Of a stretch of DNA of 25,623 nucleotides, positions 1 through 9,100 are shown one piece after another. Within the stretch, counting starts at the first letter, position 1, and every line of letters begins with the position of its first letter. Source of the stretch: Planctomycetota bacterium (GTDB lineage Bacteria; Planctomycetota; PUPC01; DSUN01); the NCBI GenBank assembly GCA_035384565.1, contig DAOOIT010000074.1, forward strand, positions 1 to 25,623, given 5' to 3'. Position numbers and translations under genes: made by a program. Under the pieces are notes generated by a model. The model did no database searches, was not told the origin of the DNA, and saw only the letters and a program-made list of their open reading frames with translations.

Positions 1-1
1 G

Positions 2-82
2 CGCCTGCAAGGGGCGCTGAACTTCGACTGGGCGGATTGGGCTGTGGTTCACGGCTATCGAATCACCGCGACGGCGGCATGA
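2..82 (+). CDS. Possible C-terminal fragment of an upstream plus-strand gene
   Basis: An open frame enters from the left edge and stops at TGA 80-82. The 26 visible residues (ending HGYRITATAA) look like an ordinary protein tail, and the frame would converge on the glycosyltransferase that ends at 109, leaving 26 bases between them. No family can be recognised from so short a piece. The other plus frame here overlaps the glycosyltransferase in antisense and looks like a shadow. The call rests only on an open frame and plausible composition. Confidence 0.3.
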   Translation, partial: RLQGALNFDWADWAVVHGYRITATAA

Positions 83-108
83 GCAGCCCGAACAGCGAGC
101 TTGGCCTG

Positions 109-1359
109 TCACCGGTTGGCCAGGTTGGCAAGCGTCCGTTCGACGATCTGGACATACCGCGAGCAGTAGGCGTCGGTGGAGTAGTTCTCGATCGCGTGCT
201 TCCTTGCCTGGGTGCCCATCGTTGGCCAACGAGGCCGGTCGTCGAGAGCCCGGCGAATTCCGCGCGCGAGCGCCTCAACCGAGGCATCAGGGACGTGCCA
301 GCCCGTGACCCCGTCAATCACCGTCTCAGCCGGCCCCCCCAGGGCATGCACGAGGACCGGTTTGCCCATCATCATGGCTTCGACAACCGAGAGGCCAAAG
401 GGTTCTGCTGCAACACAAGCATTGACAGGGAGATCCACCGCTCCATAGTACCGTTCCGGCTCCTGCACTTCACCAGCGAAGTGCAGGATGTGGCTCGCAT
501 CGGCAGCAGCGGCCGCCTGTCTGATTGATTGCGCAAAGGGGGCATCGCATGGGCCGCCCAAGAGAAGAAGATGTAGCCCAGGCTCCATCCCCCTTGTCGC
601 AAGCACTGATTGGAACACTCGGTCCTGACCCTTGAAGGGACAAAGACGAGCAAAGATTCCCAGCACTGTCGCGCCCGAGGGAATGCCTAGCTGGCCCCTA
701 TGAAGTGCCTTCACATGACCGGGGTCAAATCGGTGGACGTCAACGCCCAGGTGCAGAACGACAGGCTTCACCCATAGGTCGCCCAGCGTGGCCGCTACGG
801 CTCGGCTGTTTGCCAGAGGTAGAATCCCGTAGCGCCGACACTGCCACTGGTAGAACAGAGATACAACTGGGACTCCGAGGAATCTGCCATCCCGGATGAC
901 AGTCGGCATGTGCCAAAAGCACGGCGCGCGCAGGCTCTTGGCGACCTGGCCGGCGAGGGTCACCAGGTCGGGCCAGCAGAAGTTAACCCCGTCCGGATTC
1001 ATCGGCCGCAGCAGTGCTGAGACCGACTTGCTGGCGTTCCGCGTCTCTCTCTGGTGCGCCACGAAGTGTACGGCCTTGCCCAGTGTGCCGCCTTCGGGCC
1101 GCGAGGTCAGATCGTGCTCGAGATAGTGCGTCGCACAACCCATGCGCTCGCAGGCGCTCGCCGTGTCACCACGGCGGAGAGCCACCACCAGAGTGCTCCA
1201 TCCGAGTGCCCTGAGGCCACGCAGCAGCGACAGGGTGCCTTGGCGAACGCCGTAGCTCTCGTCGCCCCGGATGATCCAGGCAATCGTGCGGTGTGGCGGC
1301 CTGGATGCTGCGGGTTCACGCAGCGTGGCAGTGTGGGGCATTGTTACGATCTGGCTCAT
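109..1359 (-). CDS. GT4-type glycosyltransferase (GT-B fold)
   Basis: Predicted retaining glycosyltransferase that adds a sugar from a nucleotide-sugar donor during polysaccharide assembly on the cytoplasmic side. The 416-aa length is usual for GT4 enzymes. The C-terminal half has the donor-site signature EPFGLSVVEA (about residues 319-328, with the two glutamates of the EX7E motif), followed by GKPVLVHALGGPAETV and GVTGWHVPD, all typical of the Glycos_transf_1 domain. The N-terminal half (IAWIIRGDESYGVRQGTLSLLRGLRALGW) resembles the usual acceptor-side Rossmann domain. ATG 1359 is preceded by AGGAG about 11 bases upstream; ATG at residue 7 is an alternative. It is the last minus-strand gene in the window, 37 bases after the GT2 gene, next to the rhamnose genes, so it may transfer rhamnose, but donor and acceptor cannot be read from sequence. 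Confidence 0.9.
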   Translation of the reverse strand: MSQIVTMPHTATLREPAASRPPHRTIAWIIRGDESYGVRQGTLSLLRGLRALGWSTLVVALRRGDTASACERMGCATHYLEHDLTSRPEGGTLGKAVHFVAHQRETRNASKSVSALLRPMNPDGVNFCWPDLVTLAGQVAKSLRAPCFWHMPTVIRDGRFLGVPVVSLFYQWQCRRYGILPLANSRAVAATLGDLWVKPVVLHLGVDVHRFDPGHVKALHRGQLGIPSGATVLGIFARLCPFKGQDRVFQSVLATRGMEPGLHLLLLGGPCDAPFAQSIRQAAAAADASHILHFAGEVQEPERYYGAVDLPVNACVAAEPFGLSVVEAMMMGKPVLVHALGGPAETVIDGVTGWHVPDASVEALARGIRRALDDRPRWPTMGTQARKHAIENYSTDAYCSRYVQIVERTLANLANR

Positions 1360-1396
1360 CCCCTCAGGGACTCCTCAGGCGCGCCTGCGCTTACGA

Positions 1397-2452
1397 TCAC
1401 CACGCGCCCCGGATGCGCCCCCGCCGCAGGGCACGATTGGCAACCAGGAGCACGGGCACGTCGAAGACGAAGGCGCCCAGCGCAAGCGGCAGGCGCGCGA
1501 TCCTCTTGAGGGGGCTGCTGTACCTGAGCCTCAGGAACCGGCTGAAGAGCAGGTGGGTGCAGATCAGCCACCATCCCCCGCGCCCCGATGCCCGCTTTCT
1601 GATGATGTCAAGCGGCCAGTCAGGGTTGGCCGCGTTCTGCTCACGAATCCACTGCCCAAGCCCGCCTGGCTGGCATGCGCGCGGCGCCAACTCGCCGAAG
1701 AGCATGGTGTTGAGCGCGGTCCCCATGGCCAGGCGCCGTTCGTGCCGAAAGAACTGGCGCAGGGTGGTGCAGGACTCGAAGACGAGGGAGGACTCCGTGT
1801 CGCGGATGATGAGGTTGAGGTTCTCGGGCGTGCGGAACTGGTCGGTCAGAATCATGGCCCGCAGGAAGCCGTCTTCGCCGAGAAGATGCGGAGGGAGCCA
1901 GATTCCTCTGAGAGCGCGCGCCCGCGCGCAGTAGAGCCCCCCTGCGAGCCGGCACGGGGCCTCGTCATTCATCCGGCTGATCGCGAGCGAGAGCCGGTCG
2001 AACAGCGTTCTCCTGGGCTTGAGGGCGATGTGCTTCACAAACCGAGGAGTGGACACTTGAGCGGCCGGCGAGCGCTCGAGCGCCTGGATCAGGCTCGCGA
2101 ATGCGGTGGATTCTCGTGGTTGCACGTCGGCATCCATGAGGAACAGGTAGTCGGCCGCCGGGTCCGAGAACTCGTGGACGTAGTGGTTCCAGGCGTTGGC
2201 CTTACCTGCTTCGGGGAGTTCGCGGACGGAGCACGTCAGCGGCGGGCCGTTCCGATGCGCGGAATGGCGGGCGAGTGCCTCTCTCGCGATGCTGGCCGTC
2301 GCGTCGGTGCAGCCGTTGGGCACGCACACCAGCTCAATCGCCTGCGCTCTGGAGCTGGCCTCGGCAAGGAGCGTCTGGCGAAAGACCGCCTCGATCGTGC
2401 CTGCGATGGAGGCCGCTTCATTGAAGGCCAGGATGCCAATGCTCACCCGCAT
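1397..2452 (-). CDS. Family 2 glycosyltransferase
   Basis: Predicted inverting GT-A glycosyltransferase of 351 aa. The N-terminus MRVSIGILAFNEAASIAGTI is the classic GT2 start. It is followed by a nucleotide-binding segment (VPNGCTDAT, about residues 44-52), AGKANAWN, and the metal-binding DAD motif at about residues 107-109 (LFLMDADVQ). The C-terminal part carries hydrophobic stretches (LPLALGAFVFDVPVLLVA) suggesting membrane association. ATG 2452 was chosen because it begins directly at the conserved strand; an in-frame TTG at 2467 would add only five residues. It lies 48 bases after rmlB and 37 before the GT4 gene and is probably cotranscribed with both. Substrates are unknown. Confidence 0.88.
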   Translation of the reverse strand: MRVSIGILAFNEAASIAGTIEAVFRQTLLAEASSRAQAIELVCVPNGCTDATASIAREALARHSAHRNGPPLTCSVRELPEAGKANAWNHYVHEFSDPAADYLFLMDADVQPRESTAFASLIQALERSPAAQVSTPRFVKHIALKPRRTLFDRLSLAISRMNDEAPCRLAGGLYCARARALRGIWLPPHLLGEDGFLRAMILTDQFRTPENLNLIIRDTESSLVFESCTTLRQFFRHERRLAMGTALNTMLFGELAPRACQPGGLGQWIREQNAANPDWPLDIIRKRASGRGGWWLICTHLLFSRFLRLRYSSPLKRIARLPLALGAFVFDVPVLLVANRALRRGRIRGAW

Positions 2453-2500
2453 GGGCTCACCCGCCAATGGCGGAATGTGTGCCGGCCAGGAACCCCGCCG

Positions 2501-3556
2501 CTACGACAGCGGACCCGCCGTTCCCGAGCCTTGACACGCGGCTTGTCGCGCGTCGGGGCAGCCATACGTTCTCTGATAGTAGTCGAGGTACTCGCCTGCT
2601 CTGATTCGCGTCCACCAGCCGCGGTTGCTGAGGTACCACTGGATCGTGCGCTGCATGGCGGAGGCGAAACTCTCCCTGGGCGCCCAGCCAAGGCGCTCAC
2701 GGATCTTGCCGGCTTCGACGGCGTGGCGACGCACGTGCCCGAGCCGATCCGAGACGTGCTGAATGAGATCCTCCGGCTTGCCAAGCAAGCGCAATATGAG
2801 GGCGGCGATCTCCAGCACGCTCCGCTCTTCGCCTGCTCCCACATTGAAGACCTCGCCCTCGACTCCCCCCGCGTGCAGCACGAGGTCCAGTGCGCGGCAA
2901 TGGTCTTCGACGTAGATCCAGTCGCGCGTATTCCGCCCATGCCCATACACGGGGAGCTTCCTGTTCTCCAGAGCGTTGGTGGTGAAGAGCGGGACCAGTT
3001 TCTCGGGATGCTGGTATGGGCCGTAGTTGTTGGTGCAGCGCGTGATGACCACGGGCAGCTTGTAGGTGCAGAAATAGGAGAACGCAAGGCGGTCGGCACC
3101 CGCCTTGCTCGCGGCGTACGGGCTGCGGGGCATCAGGGGGTCGTCTTCCCGCGAGGGCCGCTCCCCGCAATCGCCATAGACCTCGTCGGTGGAGATATGG
3201 ACGAAGCGCTGGACGCGGGCTTTGCGCGCGGCTTCCAGCAGAACGAACGTGCCAAAGACATCCGTCTCCACGAAAGCGCCGGCTTCGACGATGGAGCGGT
3301 CCACGTGGGTCTCGGCGGCGAAGTGGACGACGGCATCTGCTCCGTGAATCGCCTCTGCGGCCGCGCGCGCGTCGCAGATGTCTCCGCGCACGAATCGGTA
3401 GTTTGGCAGCCGCTCCAGATCCGCTAGGTTCTCCAGATTGCCCGCATAGGTGAGCTTGTCAAGCACAACGCATTCGTAGGCGGGGTATTCGCGCAGCAGG
3501 TGGTGAACGAAGTTGCTGCCAATGAATCCGGCACCACCAGTGACCAGGACTCTCAT
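2501..3556 (-). CDS. rmlB: dTDP-glucose 4,6-dehydratase
   Basis: Second enzyme of dTDP-L-rhamnose synthesis: it converts dTDP-glucose to dTDP-4-keto-6-deoxyglucose with bound NAD+, in the cytoplasm. The 351-aa length fits the family. Visible motifs are the Rossmann GGAGFIG at residues 7-13, the TDE triad of the dehydratase active site at 123-125 (HISTDEVYG), and YxxxK at Y147/K151 (SPYAASKAG), which together separate RmlB from generic epimerases. The frame stays open upstream to 3640, but ATG 3556 begins exactly at the conserved MRVLVTGGAG and has a G-rich ribosome site (GAGAGGGG) upstream. It sits 19 bases after rmlC in the run rmlA-rmlD-rmlC-rmlB. Confidence 0.95.
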   Translation of the reverse strand: MRVLVTGGAGFIGSNFVHHLLREYPAYECVVLDKLTYAGNLENLADLERLPNYRFVRGDICDARAAAEAIHGADAVVHFAAETHVDRSIVEAGAFVETDVFGTFVLLEAARKARVQRFVHISTDEVYGDCGERPSREDDPLMPRSPYAASKAGADRLAFSYFCTYKLPVVITRCTNNYGPYQHPEKLVPLFTTNALENRKLPVYGHGRNTRDWIYVEDHCRALDLVLHAGGVEGEVFNVGAGEERSVLEIAALILRLLGKPEDLIQHVSDRLGHVRRHAVEAGKIRERLGWAPRESFASAMQRTIQWYLSNRGWWTRIRAGEYLDYYQRTYGCPDARQAACQGSGTAGPLS

Positions 3557-3575
3557 TCCCAATCCCCTCTCGCGC

Positions 3576-4031
3576 CTACTTGTTCTTGAGTGCCCAGTCG
3601 TACGGGATGCTGTTCGCGAATGGATCCAGCCGGTACTCATCCGGCTCGGCCGGGCTGTAAGGTTCGGTGGGGCAGTTGATGAGGTAGGCCTGCTCGGTGC
3701 CGATGCCCTTCATGCCGTGGTAGACTCCCGGCGGAATGGCAACGAGAAGAGGATTATCCTCTCCGAGGAAGAACTCATTGGCCTCTCCCCGCGTGGGAGA
3801 GCCCTCGCGGTCGTCGTAGAGAACGACCTTCATCATGCCTTTGACAACACAGAAGTGGTCAGTCTGCTTCTTGTGGTAGTGCCAGGCCTTGACGACGCCT
3901 GGGTAGGCGGTGGTGAGGTACACCTGGCCGAACTTCTGGAAGAAGGGGTCGTCGCAGCGCAGGATTTCCATGAGCTTCCCGCGCTCATCGGCGATCGGCC
4001 TGAGTTTCTTGACCTGGACACCATCGATCAT
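3576..4031 (-). CDS. rmlC: dTDP-4-dehydrorhamnose 3,5-epimerase family protein
   Basis: Cupin-fold epimerase predicted to act at C3 and C5 of dTDP-4-keto-6-deoxyglucose. The 151-aa protein is shorter than classical RmlC (about 180 aa). It keeps the family landmarks: WHYHKKQTD (H51, H53), the VVKG turn, a DDREGSP segment, the IPPGVYHG strand with H105, and a C-terminal EPY...LDPF.NSIPYDW tail. The classical RGLHYQ motif is replaced by VKAWHYH, so this is a divergent subfamily; placement among the rml genes makes the epimerase role likely. ATG 4031 has GGGGAGGT upstream and lies one base after the rmlD stop (TGA-C-ATG), implying translational coupling. The open frame continues upstream into rmlD, but that extension is not conserved-looking. 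Confidence 0.88.
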   Translation of the reverse strand: MIDGVQVKKLRPIADERGKLMEILRCDDPFFQKFGQVYLTTAYPGVVKAWHYHKKQTDHFCVVKGMMKVVLYDDREGSPTRGEANEFFLGEDNPLLVAIPPGVYHGMKGIGTEQAYLINCPTEPYSPAEPDEYRLDPFANSIPYDWALKNK

Positions 4032-4032
4032 G

Positions 4033-4926
4033 TCAGTGGACCTCCCCAGTGACCGCGGCGACACGAGACGGAATCTCCCGGGGGGCGCATCGGCTGCGGG
4101 CCAGGCACTCCGCAAGAGCCGCCTGCCACGAGCGCATCCAGTGACCTACGCGGCGCGCGAGGCGCTCGGTCGAGAGGGCCGAGTACGCTGGGCGGCGGGC
4201 AGGGCGCCCGAACAGGTCCGAGGTGGTCGGCAGCAGCGCCGCTTGGGTGCCCGTCTGGCGCAGAATCTCGGCAGCGAACTGGAACCACGAGCATGTCCCA
4301 TCGTTGGCCACATGGTAGACCCCCGGGACGCCTGCTGCCAGGATCGCGTTGATGGCGTGGGCAAGGTCGAGCGTGTACGTGGGAGTTCCAATCTGGTCCG
4401 TGACCACCTCCAGGCGCCCTCGCTCTTGAGCCAGCCGAAGGATCGTGTTGACGAAGTTCTTTCCGTGGGGAGCGAACAGCCACGATGTGCGGATGATGTA
4501 GGCCCCCCTGAGGAGGGAGGTCGTTGCGTGTTCGCCGCCCAGCTTGGTCTCACCATAGACATTGATGGGATTGGGCCTGTCGTCCTCTGTGTAGGCAATG
4601 GCCTTGGTCCCGTCGAAGACGTAGTCGGTGCTGATGTACACGAAGCCCGCACTGACGTCCCTGGCGGCCATCGCCATGTGCCAGGTCCCAGTGGCGTTGA
4701 CGCGCCGAGCCTCGTCGGGGCGACTCTCGGCTCCATCAACGTCTGTGAACGCGGCCGCGTGCAGCACCAGGTCGGGTCGGGCGTCGCCGACCAGGGCGCG
4801 CACGGCGCCAAGCTCGGTGATATCCGCCTCCTCTCGATCGACGCCGGTGACACAATGGCTGGTGCTCAGCACGGAGCACAGGTCCCGCCCCAGCATCCCT
4901 CTGGCGCCGGTGACTAGGATTCGCAT
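4033..4926 (-). CDS. rmlD: dTDP-4-dehydrorhamnose reductase
   Basis: Final enzyme of dTDP-L-rhamnose synthesis: NAD(P)H-dependent reduction of dTDP-4-keto-L-rhamnose. The 297-aa length is normal. It shows an N-terminal Rossmann motif GARGMLGRDL (residues 7-16), the ISTDYVFDG segment (T100, D101, Y102) and the YGETK catalytic YxxxK (Y124, K128), all diagnostic for RmlD rather than RmlB. The frame is open to 5013, but ATG 4926 starts exactly at MRILVTGARG. The gene is 13 bases after rmlA and its stop is one base from the rmlC start. The C-terminus is Arg/Ala-rich and less conserved, which is not unusual. Confidence 0.93.
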   Translation of the reverse strand: MRILVTGARGMLGRDLCSVLSTSHCVTGVDREEADITELGAVRALVGDARPDLVLHAAAFTDVDGAESRPDEARRVNATGTWHMAMAARDVSAGFVYISTDYVFDGTKAIAYTEDDRPNPINVYGETKLGGEHATTSLLRGAYIIRTSWLFAPHGKNFVNTILRLAQERGRLEVVTDQIGTPTYTLDLAHAINAILAAGVPGVYHVANDGTCSWFQFAAEILRQTGTQAALLPTTSDLFGRPARRPAYSALSTERLARRVGHWMRSWQAALAECLARSRCAPREIPSRVAAVTGEVH

Positions 4927-4939
4927 GGCCGGCCTCGTT

Positions 4940-6007
4940 TCAGCGGATTTCGACTCGGCTGTGGTCGCCGACCATGACTCGGTAGGCGCTGGGCCGCCCA
5001 TTGCTCTTGACAATGCACGCGTTTCTCCCTATCAGGCTGTCCTCGATCCGGCTCCCCACGTGCAGGATGGAACTGTCCGAGAGCACGATGCTATGCTCGA
5101 TCTCACTTCCGTCCACACGGCACCCTGAGCCGATGGCCGTGAACGGTCCGATGAAGGAGTCGAGGACCTCGGTGTTCTCGCCGATGATCAGCGGCCCTCG
5201 AAGCGTGCTGCGGACGATCCGAGCCCCCTTCTCGATGATCACCTTGCCATGGATATCGGACAGTTCATCAACGTGGCCGAGCGTGGCGGGTTCCAGACTG
5301 TCCAGGATCATTCGGTTCGCCTCGAGCATGTCTTCGAGTCTGCCCGTGTCCTTCCACCAGCCCTCGACAATGTGTGCATCCACGCGAAGGCCGTGCTCAA
5401 TCAGGTGTTGGATAGCGTCGGTGATCTCCAGCTCATTCCTGCTGGAAGGCCGGATTGCCTTGCAGGCTTCGAAGATATGGTGGTCGAAGAGGTACACACC
5501 AACCAGAGCGAGGTCGCTCTTGGGCTGTCGCGGCTTCTCAACCAGGTGAGCGACCCGCCCGGAGGCGTCAAGCTCTGCGACGCCGAACTGCTGCGGGTTT
5601 CTCACATGGGCGAGCAGAATGAGAGAGTTGGGCCGTTGGGTGAGGAAGTGGTTAACGAAGTTGGTGATGCCGCCGAGGATCAGATTGTCGCCGAGGTACA
5701 TGACGAACGGCTCCTCCCCCAGGTACTCTTCGGCGCACAGCACGGCGTGTGCGAGGCCAAGGGGAGCCTCTTGGTGGATGTATTCCACCTGGAGGCCCCA
5801 CGGCGAGCCATTCCCGACGGCGGTCCTGATCTCGGCATGTGTATCCCCGACGATGATGCCGACCTCGGTGATCCCGGCGCGGTGCATCGCTTCGAGCCCG
5901 AAGAACAGTACTGGACGGTTCGCGACAGGAATGAGTTGCTTGGCGCTGGTGTGGGTAAGTGGGCGGAGGCGCGTGCCGCGCCCGCCGCTGAGGATGAGCC
6001 CCTTCAT
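4940..6007 (-). CDS. rmlA: Glucose-1-phosphate thymidylyltransferase, long form
   Basis: Makes dTDP-glucose from dTTP and glucose-1-phosphate, the entry step to dTDP-L-rhamnose. At 355 aa it is the long form with an added C-terminal left-handed beta-helix, as distinct from the roughly 290-aa enterobacterial RmlA. The catalytic N-terminus is intact: GGRGTRLRPLT at residues 8-18, K23 in SAKQLIP, the metal-binding GD at 106-107 (MYLGDNL), VEKP at 157-160, and WWKDTG at 217-222. Hexapeptide-like repeats follow (about 250-345: IHGKVIIEKGARIV, GPLIIGENTEV, IGPFTAIGSGC). ATG 6007 is preceded by AAAGGA. A 140-bp gap separates it from the TPR gene upstream; no convincing promoter is seen there, so read-through is assumed. 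Confidence 0.94.
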   Translation of the reverse strand: MKGLILSGGRGTRLRPLTHTSAKQLIPVANRPVLFFGLEAMHRAGITEVGIIVGDTHAEIRTAVGNGSPWGLQVEYIHQEAPLGLAHAVLCAEEYLGEEPFVMYLGDNLILGGITNFVNHFLTQRPNSLILLAHVRNPQQFGVAELDASGRVAHLVEKPRQPKSDLALVGVYLFDHHIFEACKAIRPSSRNELEITDAIQHLIEHGLRVDAHIVEGWWKDTGRLEDMLEANRMILDSLEPATLGHVDELSDIHGKVIIEKGARIVRSTLRGPLIIGENTEVLDSFIGPFTAIGSGCRVDGSEIEHSIVLSDSSILHVGSRIEDSLIGRNACIVKSNGRPSAYRVMVGDHSRVEIR

Positions 6008-6147
6008 GGATGGAAATCCTTTGCCCAATCGCTCTCTTTGCTGCATTCCGGGGATTTCACGGCACGTTCCACCTGCGTGCGCCCCCCTTCTCCGAGGAGG
6101 CACCGAAGGATTCCAGGGCATTCGTGCGAGGCGGCGCGTGCGGGGCC

Positions 6148-9100
6148 TCAGTGCCCTGCGGTCTGGGCGAGCCTGGCCAGGGTCCGTTGCGCCTCTTCCC
6201 GCTGGTCCTCGGTCAGACGCGAGTCGGGACCCGCCACCTGAAGAGCCCGGGTGAGCGTGACCTTGGCCGGTTCTGCTTTGCCCATCTTGGCCAGAATCAA
6301 CCCAAGCCGGCAGAGGGTCGGGGCATGGTCCGGCCGGAGCTCGGCGCATCGGCCAAACGCGCGCTCCGCCTGTGCCAGGTCTCCCCTCCGAAAGCAGACC
6401 TCGCCCAGGGTGTCGAGCAGCCCGGGGTTGTTCGCCTCGAGGGCGACTGCACGGCGGGCAAGCGGGTGCGCCTCCTCGAGCCTCCCCGCCTGGCACAGGA
6501 GCCGCGCCAGGTTGTTGGCCGCCAGCGAGTTGCGCCCGTTGAGCGACAGGGCCTTCCTGTATAGAGCTTCCGCGCCGGAGATGTCCCTGCGCGCCACGGC
6601 GACGTCGGCCAGCAGGCGGATGGCATGGCTCGACTCGGGCTGGGCGGCAAGGTCCTGGCGCACGCAACGTTCCGCCTCGTCGAGATCTTCGGGGCCCCGA
6701 TTGCGCGCGAGAAGCATCTCGGCGCGAAGTAGCGCCATTGCAGGAGTCTTCCCGGGGGCGGCATCCCGCATGGCCTGCTCGAGAAGCTCGTCCGTCTCGC
6801 GATAGCGCTTCTGCTCCTCGAGGAAGCGGGCGAGGGATTCGACGGCCTCGCGACTGTTCCCGCTGAGTTTACAGGCTTCACGGAGACGGACCTCCGCCTC
6901 GGCAACTCGGTTGGCCTTGTGGAGGTACCAGGCCAGGTTGACGCAGAGGGTGGCCCTCGGCTGAGAGCCGCCCGACTCCGAGGCGACGAGCGCCTTTTCC
7001 AGGAACTCAACGGAGGCCGCCGCGCCGGTCTCGGCGCGGGCAAGCTCGGCGAGGGCCAGCGTGCACCGGAGGTCGTTGGGATCCAACCGTGAGGCACGTT
7101 CGAGGATCGCCCGGGCCTCGGCGAACTGCCTGTTGAGCCTCAGGAGCCGCGCGTGCTGAAGGAGGACGGAGACCGAGTTCGGCTCATAGGAGGCTGCACG
7201 GCTGGCTGCATCAGACGCGCGACGCAGGTCGCCCTCCGACTCGTAGATCGTGCTGAGCAGGGAATGCGGCTGGGCCATCCTGGGCGAGAGCGAGATCGCC
7301 TTGTTGCAGAGTTCCTTGGCCAGATCGCGAGTGTCGGGGTCGAGTTCCGCGACGCGGGCCCGCAGGAGACAAGCATGCGGGTCATCGGGCGCCTCGTCGA
7401 GGAGGGCGCTGGCCAGCGTGGCGGCCTCCTGGATGTGCGCCGCGGTGGCGGAACGGAGGAGCCTCTCGACCAGGAGTTTGCGTGCATCCGAGCCCGGCGG
7501 CTCCAGGGCTGCCGCGCGGCGGTGCCAGTCGAGCGCAGCGTCGGAGTCCCCTTGCTCGGCGCACACGGCCCCGAGGTGGGTCAGCAGGAACTTGCGCGGC
7601 GCCGATGCCTCGAGAGGCGTCAGATCCAGCGCTCGCTTCAGGTCGGCTATGGCACTGGCCGGGTTGCCGCAGAGGCGGTAGTGTCGCGAGCGGGACACGT
7701 ATCCCAACGGCTTCTCCGGGTCAGCGGCGATGAGTTCATCACACAGCTTCAATGCCTCGTCGGCCCTCTTGGTTCGGTTCAGAAGGCCCACCAATCTGTC
7801 CAGCGCTCCCGCATCCCTGGGGTTGGCGGCGAGAGCCGTCCTGAGCAGTTTCTCTGCCCGGTCGTGCTCCCGCCTGGCACCGTACAAGTCGGCCAGCGTC
7901 ACCAGGACCGCGGTGTTCTGCGGTTGCCGCGCGAGCCTGTCCTCCAGGAGGCCCACGGCACCCTCCAGGTCGTTCCTCCGCCGGAACTGGTCGAGCCGGA
8001 GTTCCAGCAGGGTGGGCGAGGGACTGTCCAGCCTGGCCAAGCGGTCGAGGATGACGGCCGCCTCCTCGTGGCGTTCGATCTCGTTCAGCGAACGGACGAG
8101 GGGCAGTCCCGCCCGAAGCGCGCTCGGGTTCGCCCTGAAGGCGGCTTGGTAGCAGTTCACGGCTTCAGCCACCTTCCCTTGAAGCTTGCGGATATCGCCC
8201 AGGATCGCCCAAGCCCGCCATGTCGGACTCCGCTTGAGCAGCGCCTCGAGCTCTTCGGCGATCTCGGTGGGCTTTCGATGAGTTGTGTGGGGCTTCGCGG
8301 TCGTCAGTTCGTATTCCGCCCGGAAGCACACGACGTCGGGGGCATCCTGGCCCTCCAGACCCGACAGTTCGTCAAGGAGCTTGGGGATCTGGTCGGGCAT
8401 TCCTGCCTCGAGTGCAAGGTCCAACGCCGCCTTGCGCGCGGCGATGCTCTTCGGGTCGCTCTCGGCGATTGCTCGTAGGTGCGCCATGGCCATGGCTGGC
8501 TTGACGTAGCCGATGCAGAGCGTGGCCAGTGCCTCTCGGATGCGCAGCGCATCCGCCCGTGACGCATCAGCCAGCATTTCGGCGAGGCACTTCTCCCGGG
8601 CCTCGAAGCCGGCCTCAGGGCCGAGCAGAAGCGGCTTGAGCAGGCGCAACTCGACCATCTCGCCATGCCGCTTCACGGCGGCGGCGTACTCTTGTTTCGC
8701 CTTCGCAAGGTCGGGCGGCTTGACGGAGGCGAAGAGAATGATCCGAGCGATCTGGAGTTCCAGGGCCTCCTTGGGGTCACTCACGTCGCGGCTCAGGACA
8801 CGCTCGGCAAGCGGACGTTCTCCCGCGTCGAGATGGAGTTGGGCAAGCAAGAGGATGGAATCGCTCGTTGGACGAACTGCAACAGCCGCTGCGGCCGCCT
8901 CGATGGCCCTCCGGAGGATCGCCTGCCGGTCTTTGGCGATGTGCGCGGATGCCCTCAGCACACGTGCCAGCGTCAGCCAGGGGGCCGGATCATCGAGCTT
9001 CTGCTCCTTGGCCAGCTTCACGGCTGCTTCAGCTTGCGTGCGCGCGGCATCGGGTTCGTTCGCCGCCAGGAGCGCCCTGGCGAAGGCTGCCCTGACCCCT

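Noticed and set aside
1271..3427. 718-codon open frame on the plus strand
   Set aside because: It lies antisense to the GT2 and rmlB genes, which have clear family motifs; such long antisense frames are common in GC-rich DNA.
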